A DNA stretch of 64,000 nucleotides, from positions 124,001-188,000 of the forward strand of contig NZ_JOAK01000020.1 of NCBI RefSeq assembly GCF_000720455.1, read 5' to 3'. The first letter of the stretch is position 1. The number at the start of each line of letters is the position of its first letter. The DNA comes from Streptomyces virginiae. GTDB taxonomy: Bacteria > Actinomycetota > Actinomycetes > Streptomycetales > Streptomycetaceae. Below the pieces are notes generated by a model, which worked only from the letters and a program-made list of their open reading frames with translations, made no database searches and was not told the DNA's origin. The position numbers and the translations under genes were made by a program. Below are positions 1 to 9,014 of this stretch, one piece after another.

Positions 1-7
1 GGCGTCG

Positions 8-1162
8 GTGCCGCTCGACGCCGAACAGTCCCGGCTCGCGGACGCCCGTACCACCGCCCTGGTCGAGCGCGGCGGACTCGGGGACTTCGTGCGCCGGTTC
101 CCCGCCGCCCTGTGCACGACGCGCGGCCACGCCGAAGCCGGACGGCTCCTCGACGCCTGGGGCGAGGCCCTCTGGCAGGCCTCCGTACGGCGCGCACAGG
201 GACAGCGCCCCGGCGGCGACCTCGCCCCCGGGGACGACCGGCCGCTGTACTGGGCGCGGCTCGGCATGACCGCCGCACTCGCCCGCTGGCAGCCGGAGTT
301 CACCGTCGACCGGGCCGCGCTCCGCGCCCGCTTCGAGGACGCCTCGCGCGGCCTCACCGACAATGCCTTCCGGACGGCCCCCGGCGTACGGAGGATCTTC
401 ATCAGCGGCTTCGACCCCTTCGGGCTCGACGCCGAGATACGCCGCGCCAACCCGTCCGGCTCGGCCGCCCTCCAGCTCAACGGGCGGCGCGTGACCCTCG
501 CCGACGGCAGCCCGGCAGAGATCCGTGCCGTCGTCCTGCCCGTGCGGTACGCCGACTTCGACGCCGGCATGGTCGAGCGGGCGTTCGCCCCGCACCTCAC
601 CGCGGGCCCCGCCGCGGCCGACATCATCACCACCGTCAGCCAGGGCTACCCCGGCATCTTCACCCTGGAGGACTGGGCCGGCCGGGCACGGTCCGCCGAC
701 CCCTACCCCGACAACGCGCGCGCCCTCTCCGGCGGCACCCGCGAGCACCCGGTGACGGCCCCCGGCCTCGGCCCGGGCCCGGAGTTCATCCGCACCACGC
801 TGCCCGCCGACGCGGTCACCGCCGCCGTGCAGACCCCGTACCCGGTCCTGCTCAACAGCGACGTCACCGAGATCCCGGCCGGCGGCACGGCCCCCGTCGA
901 CCGGACCGACGGCCCGACACCGGGCTCGCGCGCCGTGGCGGGCGGCGGGGGCGGCTACCTGTCCAACGAGGTCGCCTACCGCTCCAACCGGCTGCGCGCC
1001 GAACTGGCCCCGAACCTGCCCGGCGGCCACCTCCACACCCCGGTGCTCACCGGCCTGCCGGCCGACCCCCAGGTGCTGACCGGCCCCGAGTTCGAGCGCA
1101 ACGAGAGCGCGATCACCGCGGAGGTCCGCGCGGTCCTCGAACACGCCGCCGTACCGCGGTAG
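8..1162 (+). CDS. Pyroglutamyl-peptidase (C15) homologue, 5' end probably cut by the window
   Basis: The product resembles peptidase family C15, which removes N-terminal pyroglutamate. The fold signature ISGFDPFG is at about residues 133-140, and a GHLHTP motif (His343 in this numbering) fits the catalytic His. The nucleophile Cys of the family, in the context YLCN, is here Ser319 in YLSNEVAYR, so peptidase activity is doubtful. The region before the fold, about 130 residues, is an extra N-terminal extension. The first in-frame start is the GTG at position 8, but the real start, and perhaps a signal peptide, may lie left of the window. It could be a pseudo-peptidase or a serine variant. Confidence 0.7.
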   Translation: MPLDAEQSRLADARTTALVERGGLGDFVRRFPAALCTTRGHAEAGRLLDAWGEALWQASVRRAQGQRPGGDLAPGDDRPLYWARLGMTAALARWQPEFTVDRAALRARFEDASRGLTDNAFRTAPGVRRIFISGFDPFGLDAEIRRANPSGSAALQLNGRRVTLADGSPAEIRAVVLPVRYADFDAGMVERAFAPHLTAGPAAADIITTVSQGYPGIFTLEDWAGRARSADPYPDNARALSGGTREHPVTAPGLGPGPEFIRTTLPADAVTAAVQTPYPVLLNSDVTEIPAGGTAPVDRTDGPTPGSRAVAGGGGGYLSNEVAYRSNRLRAELAPNLPGGHLHTPVLTGLPADPQVLTGPEFERNESAITAEVRAVLEHAAVPR

Positions 1163-1357
1163 TCGCCGCCCCCGCCTGCGGTGCGTCACCCGGCCATGGG
1201 GCAGGATGGCAGCCCGTTCCGGATGCGTACACACGCCCGAACGCGGCTTACAGCACGACGAACTGACAGGTGACAAGGTGACGACACACCTCATACGACG
1301 GCCGGCGGCGCCCGCCGCCACACCCACGGGCCGACGCCGCGCAGCCGAGGGGGTCCG

Positions 1358-2464
1358 TTGAACCGGGACCTCGTCCTGCACGACTGGCTCGTCGCGGGTA
1401 TCGCCCTGGCGGCGGGCGCCGCGGCCGGACTGCTGCTGCGCACCCTCCTGCGGTGGCTGGGCCGGCACGCCGAACGGACCCGCTGGCGCGGCGACGACAT
1501 CATCGTCGACGCGCTGCGCACCATCGCCCCCGGCGCCGCGCTGATCGCGGGCGCCGCGGTGGCGGCCACGACCCTGCCGCTCACCGCACGCGTCTCGGGC
1601 TTCGTGAACCAGTCCCTGACCGCGCTGCTCATCCTCATCGCCACGCTCAGCACGGCGCGGGTCGTCGCCGGCCTCGTCCAGTCCATGGCGGGCACGCGTA
1701 CCGGGGTGGCCGCGTCGGCGTCCATCTTCGTCAACATCACGCGCATCGTGGTCCTCGTGATGGGCGTCCTCGTCGCCCTGGAGACCCTCGGCGTGTCCAT
1801 CGCACCCCTGGTCACCGCCCTCGGCGTGGGCGGTCTGGCGGTGGCGCTGGCACTCCAGGACACGCTCGCCAACCTCTTCGCCGGCGTGCACATCCTCGCC
1901 TCCAAGACCGTGCAGCCCGGTGACTACATCCGGCTCACCAGCGGTGAGGAGGGCTACGTCGTCGACATCAACTGGCGCAACACCGTGGTGCGCAACCTGT
2001 CGAACAACCTGGTCATCATCCCCAACGCCCGTCTGGCGCGCACCAACATGACCAACTACACGCAGCCGGAACAGCAGTTCTCGATCCTGGTCCAGGTGGG
2101 AGTGGGCTACGAGAGCGACCTGGAGCACGTCGAGCGGGTGACCCTCGAGGTCGTCGACGGCGTGATGGCGGACATCAACGGCGCGGTCCCCGACCACGAA
2201 GGGGCCGTCCGCTTCCACACGTTCGCGGACTCCCGCATCAACTTCACCGTGATCCTGGGCGTCGGCGAGTTCAGCGACCAGTACCGGATCAAGCACGAGT
2301 TCATCAAGCGCCTGCACCGGCGCTTCGGCGCGGAGGGCATCTCGATCCCGGCCCCGACCCACACGATCGCCCTCCAGCGCGACGACCTGCCACCGTCACC
2401 CCCGCCCGCCCCCGTCCCCCACCAGCGCGGACCGGCCCCGTCGATCCTCACGGACACTCCCTAG
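1358..2464 (+). CDS. MscS-family mechanosensitive ion channel
   Basis: A 368-residue membrane protein with hydrophobic segments near residues 10-30, 55-75, 85-108 and 125-148. They are followed by the glycine/alanine-rich pore helix of MscS channels (about 154-180, with GVGGLAVALALQDTLANLFAG). The soluble beta domain follows (GDYIRL, then IPNARLARTNMTNY). MscS proteins open under membrane tension to release osmolytes after hypo-osmotic shock. The start is TTG behind a GAGGGGG ribosome site, with no better ATG upstream. The C-terminus is proline-rich. The stop codon lies inside a 34-bp perfect palindrome, so transcription probably ends there. Confidence 0.88.
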   Translation: MNRDLVLHDWLVAGIALAAGAAAGLLLRTLLRWLGRHAERTRWRGDDIIVDALRTIAPGAALIAGAAVAATTLPLTARVSGFVNQSLTALLILIATLSTARVVAGLVQSMAGTRTGVAASASIFVNITRIVVLVMGVLVALETLGVSIAPLVTALGVGGLAVALALQDTLANLFAGVHILASKTVQPGDYIRLTSGEEGYVVDINWRNTVVRNLSNNLVIIPNARLARTNMTNYTQPEQQFSILVQVGVGYESDLEHVERVTLEVVDGVMADINGAVPDHEGAVRFHTFADSRINFTVILGVGEFSDQYRIKHEFIKRLHRRFGAEGISIPAPTHTIALQRDDLPPSPPPAPVPHQRGPAPSILTDTP

Positions 2465-2479
2465 GGAGTGTCCGTGAGG
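2446..2479. terminator. 34-bp perfect palindrome, bidirectional terminator
   Basis: Two 16-bp arms (CCTCACGGACACTCCC and its complement) meet at a central TA. The structure contains the TAG stop of the channel gene and sits between two convergent genes, so it can end transcription from both sides. Confidence 0.75.
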
Positions 2480-2505
2480 GGTTGGCTTCGGGAGCAGGCC
2501 GCCGG

Positions 2506-3366
2506 TCAGTCCTGGTACACGAGGACGAAGTCCCCGTAGGGGTGCGAGCCGTGGCGCTCCGCCGTCTCGTCGAGGGCCCTGCGCAGGATGCGCAGATGGT
2601 CCGTGGTGAGCTGGAGCGGCGGCTCGTCCGGCTGGTGCACGGTGCCGCGGGGGTAGTCCTCGCCCGCCGTGGTGGTCATCTCGATGTGGCAGCCGAGGAC
2701 GTGGCGGACCGGCCGGCCGGCGCAGAACTCCAGCAGCCGGTCGACCGTGGCCGAGTAGGCCGCCCGGTCCTCGACGTAGAGCCGGCCGGGATAGACGGAG
2801 TCACCGGTCAGCAGGAGGCCCGTGTGACGGTCGTGGTAGACCACCGCGGCCCGCTGGTGGCCGGGGCCCGGGATCAGTTCGAGGACCCGGCCGCCCAGGT
2901 CCAGCGCGCCGGTGCGGTGCGGCCAGTCTTCGAGGCCGAAAGCGGCGGTGACCTCGTCCAGCCCGGGTCCCACGACCGTGGTGCGGGGCCGGTCCGTGAA
3001 CTGCGGGTCCGCCGCGATGTGGTCGCCGTGTCCGTGGGTGTGGGCGACCAGCAGCGAGTACGCGGGCCTCGGGTGGAGTTCCAGCCAGTCCGCGACGAGC
3101 CGGTCGACCGTTTCCCGCAGGGGGAAGTGGGCCGGGTCGGCGGACGCTCCCGTGTCGAGGAGCAGGGCCCGGTCATTGCCGAAGAGGAGGAAGAGGAAGG
3201 GGGCTTCGTAGTGCACGGACTTGTTCTGGCGCAGGATCAGCGTGTGTTCGGAGTAGGCGTGGACCTGGATCTCCGGGGCCGGGTCGTGCTTCGGAGAGGG
3301 CCAGCCCGCGTGCCAGACGACGTCGAGACTGCCTGCGACCGGGGCGCCCCGGAGAAAGTCGATCAC
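2506..3366 (-). CDS. MBL-fold metallo-hydrolase
   Basis: A 286-residue member of the metallo-beta-lactamase superfamily. The metal-binding motif HTHGHGDH is at residues 109-116 (His111, His113, Asp115, His116), preceded by the usual LLLDTG strand (68-73). Further ligands are likely in GPGHQ (about 180) and LTGDSVYPG. These enzymes use two metal ions to hydrolyse esters, thioesters, lactams or related bonds; the substrate cannot be told from the sequence. It is a lone gene, convergent with the channel gene and divergent from the next small gene. Confidence 0.85.
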   Translation of the reverse strand: MIDFLRGAPVAGSLDVVWHAGWPSPKHDPAPEIQVHAYSEHTLILRQNKSVHYEAPFLFLLFGNDRALLLDTGASADPAHFPLRETVDRLVADWLELHPRPAYSLLVAHTHGHGDHIAADPQFTDRPRTTVVGPGLDEVTAAFGLEDWPHRTGALDLGGRVLELIPGPGHQRAAVVYHDRHTGLLLTGDSVYPGRLYVEDRAAYSATVDRLLEFCAGRPVRHVLGCHIEMTTTAGEDYPRGTVHQPDEPPLQLTTDHLRILRRALDETAERHGSHPYGDFVLVYQD

Positions 3367-3505
3367 CCGCCCAACCTACTCGCGTCCCCGCCCGCCCGGG
3401 ACCGACCCGTCGCCCGTGCCCGTACGGGTCCCTCGCCCGGACGGGATCCGCATCTCGCGACGGGCGCTGCGAACAGGCATGCGCCCGGTCGGGCATCCTG
3501 GTGCG

Positions 3506-4009
3506 ATGAACGAGGTCGAGGTGATGTGGCAGTCGTGGTTGTCCGGACTGACATCGTCCGAACGAGCCGCCGCGGAGTCGCTTCGGACGCAGTTCGAGGC
3601 CCTTGGTGCGGCTGACGCATCGGATCTGGTGCGGTCCGAGATCGATGGGAACCAGCCGGAGCTGGCCCGGTTCGTGCTGCTCCGCGCCCTGTGGCGGGGT
3701 GCGATCGACGGCTGGGCCACCCCGGGAGCCTTGGACCAGGTGGCGGCAGCCCGGCGCCTGCTGGATGCGGGGGCGGACCGGGACGACCTGGTGCTGATGG
3801 CCCGCGCCATCGCCTACGAAGCGGTGTTCGCCGTGGTGGACGAGCTCGACTGCGGCGGGGACGTCAACGTGTCCGGGGTCGACGTCGGCTGGGCCGTCAT
3901 GGAGTCCGGCGAGGACGGACATCCCACCGGCCGGGTCCTCTCGGGTCTTCACGAGGACCTTCTGGCGACGGACCCGAGTGGGCGCGACGGTGCGGACATG
4001 TGGCGTTGA
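3506..4009 (+). CDS. Conserved small protein of unknown function
   Basis: A 167-residue protein that I do not recognise. It is alpha-helical and acidic, with a Trp-rich N-terminus (MNEVEVMWQSWL) and no signal peptide or membrane segment. The ATG at 3506 is preferred because the longer open frame upstream is proline/arginine-rich and lies in the divergent promoter region of the neighbouring hydrolase. It converges on the cluster at 4032-8795 and shows no link to it. It may belong to one of the small Streptomyces families found next to toxin/immunity genes, but nothing in the sequence proves that. Confidence 0.6.
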   Translation: MNEVEVMWQSWLSGLTSSERAAAESLRTQFEALGAADASDLVRSEIDGNQPELARFVLLRALWRGAIDGWATPGALDQVAAARRLLDAGADRDDLVLMARAIAYEAVFAVVDELDCGGDVNVSGVDVGWAVMESGEDGHPTGRVLSGLHEDLLATDPSGRDGADMWR

Positions 4010-4031
4010 GTGCCTGTCCGAGGTCCTCGCG

Positions 4032-5033
4032 CTACCGGTCCGCCAGGGCGTACAGGCCCGTCACCACCGCGCCGCGGCGGCGTTTCGCCTCGATCGTCGT
4101 CATGCCCGCGTGCAGGGCCGTCGTGCCGTGGGCGTAGGCGTCCTGGACGGGGAGGTAGTACATGAGGTTGAAGTAGAGGTGTGGCGCAGGGTGGGTGCGG
4201 TCGACGGCGACCGCGCGGATCCACGTCGTGGCGGCGTAGTGGTAGTACAGGCAGAAGCTGGCCATCCGCCGCCCCTCGTAGGCCGCCACCACGCGGGCCG
4301 CGCCGCCCATCGACGCCGCCTGCCGCTTGAGCAGACCGGTCATGGCGTCGATGCCGTCGCGGTCGTGACCGTGGTCCTGCTGGTGTCCGGCGAGCAGGAT
4401 CCCGGCGTCCTCGGCGCAGTCCGCGAGCGCCAGGTGCCGTACGTCCAGACCTGCGGCGGCGAACTCGCGCCGTTCGCGGCGCACGCCGACGCGGCGCCGC
4501 GACGGGAGCGAGGAGACGTACGCCTCGAAGTCCCGCCCGGGCAGCGGGATGAGGGCGTCGTCCTCCAGGTGGAAGGGCTCCCCGGGATAGAAGGGGGCGA
4601 GCCGGGCGGTGGCCCGGGCGGTGAGGTACGGCCACCAGTGCGTGGTGCCGTTGCGGTCGGCGAGCGCCCGGCCCGCGTCCCGCAGGAGCGCGAGGCAGGC
4701 GTCGCGCCGTACGGAGTCCAGGCCGGGGGCGGTCAGCGGGGTATTGCGGTAGCCGCGCCGGGCCCCCGCGATCACGCGCGGCCGAAGCTCCGCCGGCAGG
4801 AGGCCGGCCGGTAGGTAGGCGTCGTTCGGTTCCTCGTGCACCAGGTAGAGGGGGGCCGCGGCGAGCAGCGTGCCGGCGTCGTCCCGGACGAGGGCGTACG
4901 AGGCGTCGGCGGTCGGGTCCTCCTCCTCCCCGGCGAGCCACCTGTGGGAGAGGTACAGGCCGGCCGGGGCGGCGAGCCGCTCCCACTCGACGGCCGGGAC
5001 GGCACGGACGGACTCGACGAGCGTCGTGATCAA
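4032..5033 (-). CDS. GNAT/FemAB-like acyl- or aminoacyl-transferase
   Basis: A 333-residue protein of the GNAT superfamily, most like the group labelled peptidoglycan biosynthesis/recognition (PF04339) or FemAB-like. The C-terminal part, with RMASFCLYYHY and then HAGMTTIEAKRRRGA, is the typical acyl-CoA or aminoacyl-tRNA-binding half. The start is TTG at 5033; the upstream continuation of the frame is only a shadow of the exporter gene. The stop of the MFS gene (TGA) overlaps this TTG, so translation is coupled. As the last gene of the four-gene minus-strand operon it may transfer an acyl or aminoacyl group onto the product of the two ATP-grasp enzymes; that is inference. Confidence 0.7.
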   Translation of the reverse strand: MITTLVESVRAVPAVEWERLAAPAGLYLSHRWLAGEEEDPTADASYALVRDDAGTLLAAAPLYLVHEEPNDAYLPAGLLPAELRPRVIAGARRGYRNTPLTAPGLDSVRRDACLALLRDAGRALADRNGTTHWWPYLTARATARLAPFYPGEPFHLEDDALIPLPGRDFEAYVSSLPSRRRVGVRRERREFAAAGLDVRHLALADCAEDAGILLAGHQQDHGHDRDGIDAMTGLLKRQAASMGGAARVVAAYEGRRMASFCLYYHYAATTWIRAVAVDRTHPAPHLYFNLMYYLPVQDAYAHGTTALHAGMTTIEAKRRRGAVVTGLYALADR

Positions 5034-6283
5034 TGCGGGTTCCTCCGGCGGTGACGGTTGGGCGCCTTCAGGGCGGGGGCGGCGGCCACGGCGAGCAGGC
5101 ACGCCACGGCCTCGGCGCCCCAGGGCAGCAGGGGCCCGGCTTCCAGCAGCAGGGTGAACAGGGCGGGAGCGGCGACCATGCCGATGGCCCACGAGAACTG
5201 GTACAGGCCCTGCGTGAAGCCCCCGGCCGCTTCGGGGGTGAGGCTCACCGACAGCTCGCTCAGCGCCGGGCCGAGGAGGATCTCCGCCACGCTGAACAGC
5301 GTGATCGCGGCGACCAGGGCCACCCAGGCGGTGAAGGCGAGGGAGGGCAGGGCGGGCAGCATGAAGGCCCCCATGCCGGCGGCCATGACGAGGTAGCCGG
5401 CCGCCACGGCGCGAGGGGGTGCCTTCGGCGCGAGGTGGGCGGTGACCACCGTCGAAAACCCGGAGACGATCACGGTGTTGACGACGAACAGCAGGCTCGC
5501 AGCCGAGGCGGGCAGTCCCAGGGCACGGGTGGCGTAGAGGGCGACGAGCACGGACAGCGCGGCCTGGGCGAGGACGTAGGGCAGGTTCACCGCGACGAGC
5601 AGCAGGTAGCGGCGCGTGTGGTCGGTCCGCGTCACCCGCACGCCGGGCGGGGTCTCCTCGCGCCCGGGCGGGCTGGTCTTCAGCGTGGCGAAGCAGACGG
5701 CAGCGAGCAGATAGGTCGCGGCGTCGACCGCGATCATCCACCAGAGGGCGCCCTTCCCGAAGACCGCCAGGGACCCGGCGGCGGCGGCCGCGCCGGCGGC
5801 CAGGCCGATGTTGCGCAGCGAGCCGGTGAACGCGAACCACGCGCGCCGCTCACCGGGGTCGGTGACGTGCGTGATCAGGGTGCGCTGGGCGGTGAAGTAC
5901 ATGTTGATGCCGGCCTGCACCACGACGTGGACGACGGCGACGTGCCACAGCCGGTCCGCGAACAGGAACAGGGTGAACCCGAAGGCGGACAGGACGTTCG
6001 CAGCGACGGCGACCGGTCGCGGCCCGGTACGGTCCATCAGGCGGCCCGCGAGGAACGTGACGGGCAGGGCGACGGCCTGGCCCACCGTCATCGCCATGCC
6101 GACCTGCGCGGCCGGCAGGCCCCGTACGTCGGTGAAGTACAGCAGCCCGAGTGGCAGGAGCATGCCGTTGCCGACGGAGTCGATCAGGTTGCCGGTGATG
6201 AACCGGCCGTGGCCCCGCAGCGCGGGCACGCCCAGGCGCGCCGCGGCGCCGGGGCGGCGTCGGGTGTCGGATGCCGTGCTCAT
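5030..6283 (-). CDS. MFS transporter, probable exporter
   Basis: A 417-residue protein with about twelve hydrophobic segments and the major facilitator loop motif GRLMDRTGPRPV after the second helix. The N-terminal half and C-terminal half have the usual internal similarity. It is read in an overlapping chain: its ATG overlaps the TGA of the upstream ATP-grasp gene (ATGA), and its stop overlaps the TTG of the downstream transferase. Position within a biosynthetic operon suggests export of, or self-resistance to, the product. Substrate cannot be deduced. Confidence 0.85.
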   Translation of the reverse strand: MSTASDTRRRPGAAARLGVPALRGHGRFITGNLIDSVGNGMLLPLGLLYFTDVRGLPAAQVGMAMTVGQAVALPVTFLAGRLMDRTGPRPVAVAANVLSAFGFTLFLFADRLWHVAVVHVVVQAGINMYFTAQRTLITHVTDPGERRAWFAFTGSLRNIGLAAGAAAAAGSLAVFGKGALWWMIAVDAATYLLAAVCFATLKTSPPGREETPPGVRVTRTDHTRRYLLLVAVNLPYVLAQAALSVLVALYATRALGLPASAASLLFVVNTVIVSGFSTVVTAHLAPKAPPRAVAAGYLVMAAGMGAFMLPALPSLAFTAWVALVAAITLFSVAEILLGPALSELSVSLTPEAAGGFTQGLYQFSWAIGMVAAPALFTLLLEAGPLLPWGAEAVACLLAVAAAPALKAPNRHRRRNPH

Positions 6284-7530
6284 CGGCCCAGCAACGAAGT
6301 GATCTTGCCCAGGACTTCGGCCGCGGGGAAGCCCGTCGTCGAGTGCAGTTCCGTCAGGGCCGCCACGGTGGCGGCCTCCTCGCCCTCGGCGAGGGTGAGG
6401 ACGACGATGTCGCCGCGGGAGACTCCGTCGACGACCAGCTCGTGCGCGGTGACCACGGTGACGGTTTCCCGGAGCACGGCCGACGCCGCTGCGGGGACGC
6501 CCCCGGCGGCGAGGAACTCGACGGCCCACCCGGCGCGCCGCACCGGCCCGCCGTCCGGCGGGAGGCCGCGCGCCATGCGGGCGAGCGTGGCGAAGGTGTT
6601 CGTGCCGGACGCGGCGCACGACAGGGTGGTGGCGCCACCGACGCGCGGATTCACCTCCAGGACCACGAAACGGCCGCCCGTGCGGACCATGTCGACGTTG
6701 ACCGAGCCGTGCACGCCCAGTTCCCCGCACAGCGCGACCAGGGTGCGGGCCACGTCGGCGAACGCGGCGTCGGCCTCGGGGCGGGGCCCGCACCAGCGCA
6801 GGTCGGCGAAGGTGAACACGGGCTCCGCGCCGGCCCGCCCGGTCCAGCACAGGGGGAGGACCCGGTAGGCGCCGGGCCGTCCCACGATGTCGACGCTGCA
6901 CAGGTCGCCCTCGACGACCTCCTCCAGTACCGCAGACGCCTGCGGCGGGCCGGCGAGCCAGGCGTCCAGTTCTGCCGGTGTGCGCAGGGCGCGGATGCCC
7001 ACGCTGGTGGAGTCCCACACCGGCTTCGCCATCAGCGGGTATCCGATCCGCGCGGCCTGCGCCCGCAGAGCGTCCCGGTACCCGGGCACCGGCAGGCCGC
7101 GGCCCGCCAGCAGGCCGGAGTCGGCGCGGACGCCGTCCGGGACCTCCAGCCCGGCGCGCCGGCAGAGCTGTTTGGTCTCCCACTTGTCCACCAGCAGCAT
7201 CGTCGACGCGAGCGGGGTGACGACCGTCGGGATGCCGGCCGCCTCCAGGTGGGTCGCGGCGGCGGCGTCGCGCAGCGCGTTCTCGCAGGGCAACGAGATC
7301 GACACCGCCGCGTCCGCGCCCCATGCGGCGACCACGTCGGCGAGCTGCCGGGGCGTGATCTCCCGATCGAGCCGCTGCCGGTGTCCGGGGAAGTCGCCGT
7401 CATCGGGGCTGCCGCTGGTGTGGAACAGGCCGGCCTCGATCCCCTCGGCGGCGAGGCCGCGTACGGCCTGCTGGATGTAGGGGTCGGCCCGCCGGATGCC
7501 CACCGACCGTAGGAACGCGATCTTCCGCAC
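6280..7530 (-). CDS. ATP-grasp ligase, first of a pair
   Basis: A 416-residue ATP-grasp protein. The lysine that contacts ATP is Lys169 in YPLMAKP, a glycine/serine loop follows (DSTSVG), and the magnesium ligands are in VLEVNPRVGG (Glu292, Asn294), as in D-Ala-D-Ala-ligase-type enzymes. Such proteins join a carboxylate to an amine, or other nucleophile, through an acyl phosphate. The start is GTG at 7530, five bases after the stop of the other ATP-grasp gene; no ATG is better placed. Two different ATP-grasp enzymes in one operon suggest two successive ligations, for example building a small peptide. Confidence 0.85.
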   Translation of the reverse strand: MRKIAFLRSVGIRRADPYIQQAVRGLAAEGIEAGLFHTSGSPDDGDFPGHRQRLDREITPRQLADVVAAWGADAAVSISLPCENALRDAAAATHLEAAGIPTVVTPLASTMLLVDKWETKQLCRRAGLEVPDGVRADSGLLAGRGLPVPGYRDALRAQAARIGYPLMAKPVWDSTSVGIRALRTPAELDAWLAGPPQASAVLEEVVEGDLCSVDIVGRPGAYRVLPLCWTGRAGAEPVFTFADLRWCGPRPEADAAFADVARTLVALCGELGVHGSVNVDMVRTGGRFVVLEVNPRVGGATTLSCAASGTNTFATLARMARGLPPDGGPVRRAGWAVEFLAAGGVPAAASAVLRETVTVVTAHELVVDGVSRGDIVVLTLAEGEEAATVAALTELHSTTGFPAAEVLGKITSLLGR

Positions 7531-7535
7531 CGGTG

Positions 7536-8795
7536 TCAGCCCACTTCCACGAGGGACCGGGCGACCACCCCGGCCGCCAGGTCGCGCGCTCGCTCGGCGG
7601 TCGCCGCGCGGGCGACGACGTGTCCGATCCGGCAGGCGGAGTCCGCCGGCTCCGGCACCGTGTCGCCCGGCCGCAGGTGCAGCTCGCCGTGCGTGCCGGG
7701 GACCTCCGGGATGGACGCCCGGCGCAGCACCCCGCCGCGCTCCGGGAGCAGGAAGCGGATCGAGGCGGCGTCCGCGGCCGTCGCGGTGGTGTCGGGGACC
7801 CGGCCGAGCACGGCCTGCAGGTAGGCCGCCGCCTCGCTGACACCCGTAGCGGCCTCGACGACCTCGCACAGGTTGTCCCCGGGCAGCCGGGCACCGGTCT
7901 CGATCACGTACGGCGTCCGCGTCCCCGGGGGGATCTTCAGCTCCGTGTGCGCGATGCCGTTGCGGACACCGACGGCGAGCGCCGCGCGCGCCGCCGTGCG
8001 CTGCACGATCCCGGCCAGCTCCCCGTCCAGGCCGGACGGGCAGGTGTGCCCGGTCTCGATGCGGTACCGGCCTTCGGTGGTTTCCTTGCGTACGACCGGC
8101 AGCGGATGGGCCACCCCGCCCGCGACCACCGTGTCGCACGAGAACTCCGTCCCGGGCACGTACTCCTGCAGCAGGGCCGTGGTGTCCAGCTCCAGGCCGT
8201 GCGGCCGGGCGTGCGTGAACCGCCGGGCCGCGGCGACGGCACGGTCGAGTGCGTCGCCGCCGGGGCCGTCCACCACGGACACCCCCCACGAGCCGCCCTG
8301 CTCCGCGGGCTTGACCACCAGGGGCCACCCCAGCCCGCCGGTCTCCGCGACCCGGTGCGCCTCCGCCGCGTCACGGGCCACCGCCCAGCGGGGGGCGGGG
8401 ATCCCGGCCGCCGCGAAGGCCTCACCCATCAGGATCTTGTTCCTGGCCGCCCGGGCGAGCAGCGGGTCGTTGCCGGGCAGGCCGACCCGCTCGGCCAGCA
8501 GTGCGGCGAGCGGGGTGAAGAGCTCGAAGCAGGCCGCGACACCCGCCACCTCGTGGTGCCGGCAGAACGCCTCCATGTCCGCCAGTGCCCGCGGGGTGTC
8601 CGTGAGGTCCGTCGCGCACACCCCCGCGAGGGCGCAGCGCAGCCCGACCGGATAGGCGTCGTGGACCTCCGCGTGGGTCGCGGCGTACAGACGCAGTCCC
8701 AGCCGGTCCGCGGCCTCCACCAGGAAACGCCCCGCGTTCCCCATCGGCTCGATCACCAGCACTCCCGGGCCGCGCGGGCCCGCCCCGATAGTCAT
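7536..8795 (-). CDS. ATP-grasp ligase, second of a pair (amino-acid ligase type)
   Basis: A 419-residue ATP-grasp enzyme. Lys162 in PLVVKPAEQGGSWGV and the segment EYVPGTEFSCD are the nucleotide-binding parts. The metal site is YVIETGARLPGD (Glu299), a pattern that recalls L-amino-acid ligases of the BacD group and carboxylate-amine ligases in small-molecule clusters; this comparison is from memory. It is the first gene of the leftward operon, 219 bp from the divergent radical SAM gene. The two ATP-grasp proteins differ clearly in their metal-site motifs, so they are not a recent duplication. Confidence 0.85.
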   Translation of the reverse strand: MTIGAGPRGPGVLVIEPMGNAGRFLVEAADRLGLRLYAATHAEVHDAYPVGLRCALAGVCATDLTDTPRALADMEAFCRHHEVAGVAACFELFTPLAALLAERVGLPGNDPLLARAARNKILMGEAFAAAGIPAPRWAVARDAAEAHRVAETGGLGWPLVVKPAEQGGSWGVSVVDGPGGDALDRAVAAARRFTHARPHGLELDTTALLQEYVPGTEFSCDTVVAGGVAHPLPVVRKETTEGRYRIETGHTCPSGLDGELAGIVQRTAARAALAVGVRNGIAHTELKIPPGTRTPYVIETGARLPGDNLCEVVEAATGVSEAAAYLQAVLGRVPDTTATAADAASIRFLLPERGGVLRRASIPEVPGTHGELHLRPGDTVPEPADSACRIGHVVARAATAERARDLAAGVVARSLVEVG

Positions 8796-9014
8796 TCGAC
8801 CAGCAAAGCCGCAGGTGGGAAGCGGCGGCTATCGGCCTGACAAACGAAAATAACTCGCCTCAGAGCATGCCGACTTGGAGCAAAGGCCAAGCAACTGGCC
8901 AGTAACAGAGCGGCATTTGGTGCGCATCACCCATGGAAGCGCACAAGCGTCCCGTGGTCGGATCGCCACGCCACGCAAACCCGCATCCGCGACCCGAACG
9001 GGGAAACGAGCACA
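8796..9014. promoter_or_regulatory. Divergent promoter region of the ATP-grasp and radical SAM operons
   Basis: This 219-bp segment separates the two divergent operons and is less GC-rich than the genes around it. It holds an inverted repeat at 8885-8900 (GGCCA-N6-TGGCC) that could be an operator. I could not assign convincing -35/-10 boxes. A shared control region is the main argument that both operons belong to one system. Confidence 0.5.

Noticed and set aside
5034..5840. Upstream extension of the GNAT-like frame to 602 codons
   Set aside because: This part lies antiphase inside the MFS transporter gene and is low-complexity; the TTG at 5033 coupled to the MFS stop is the better start.
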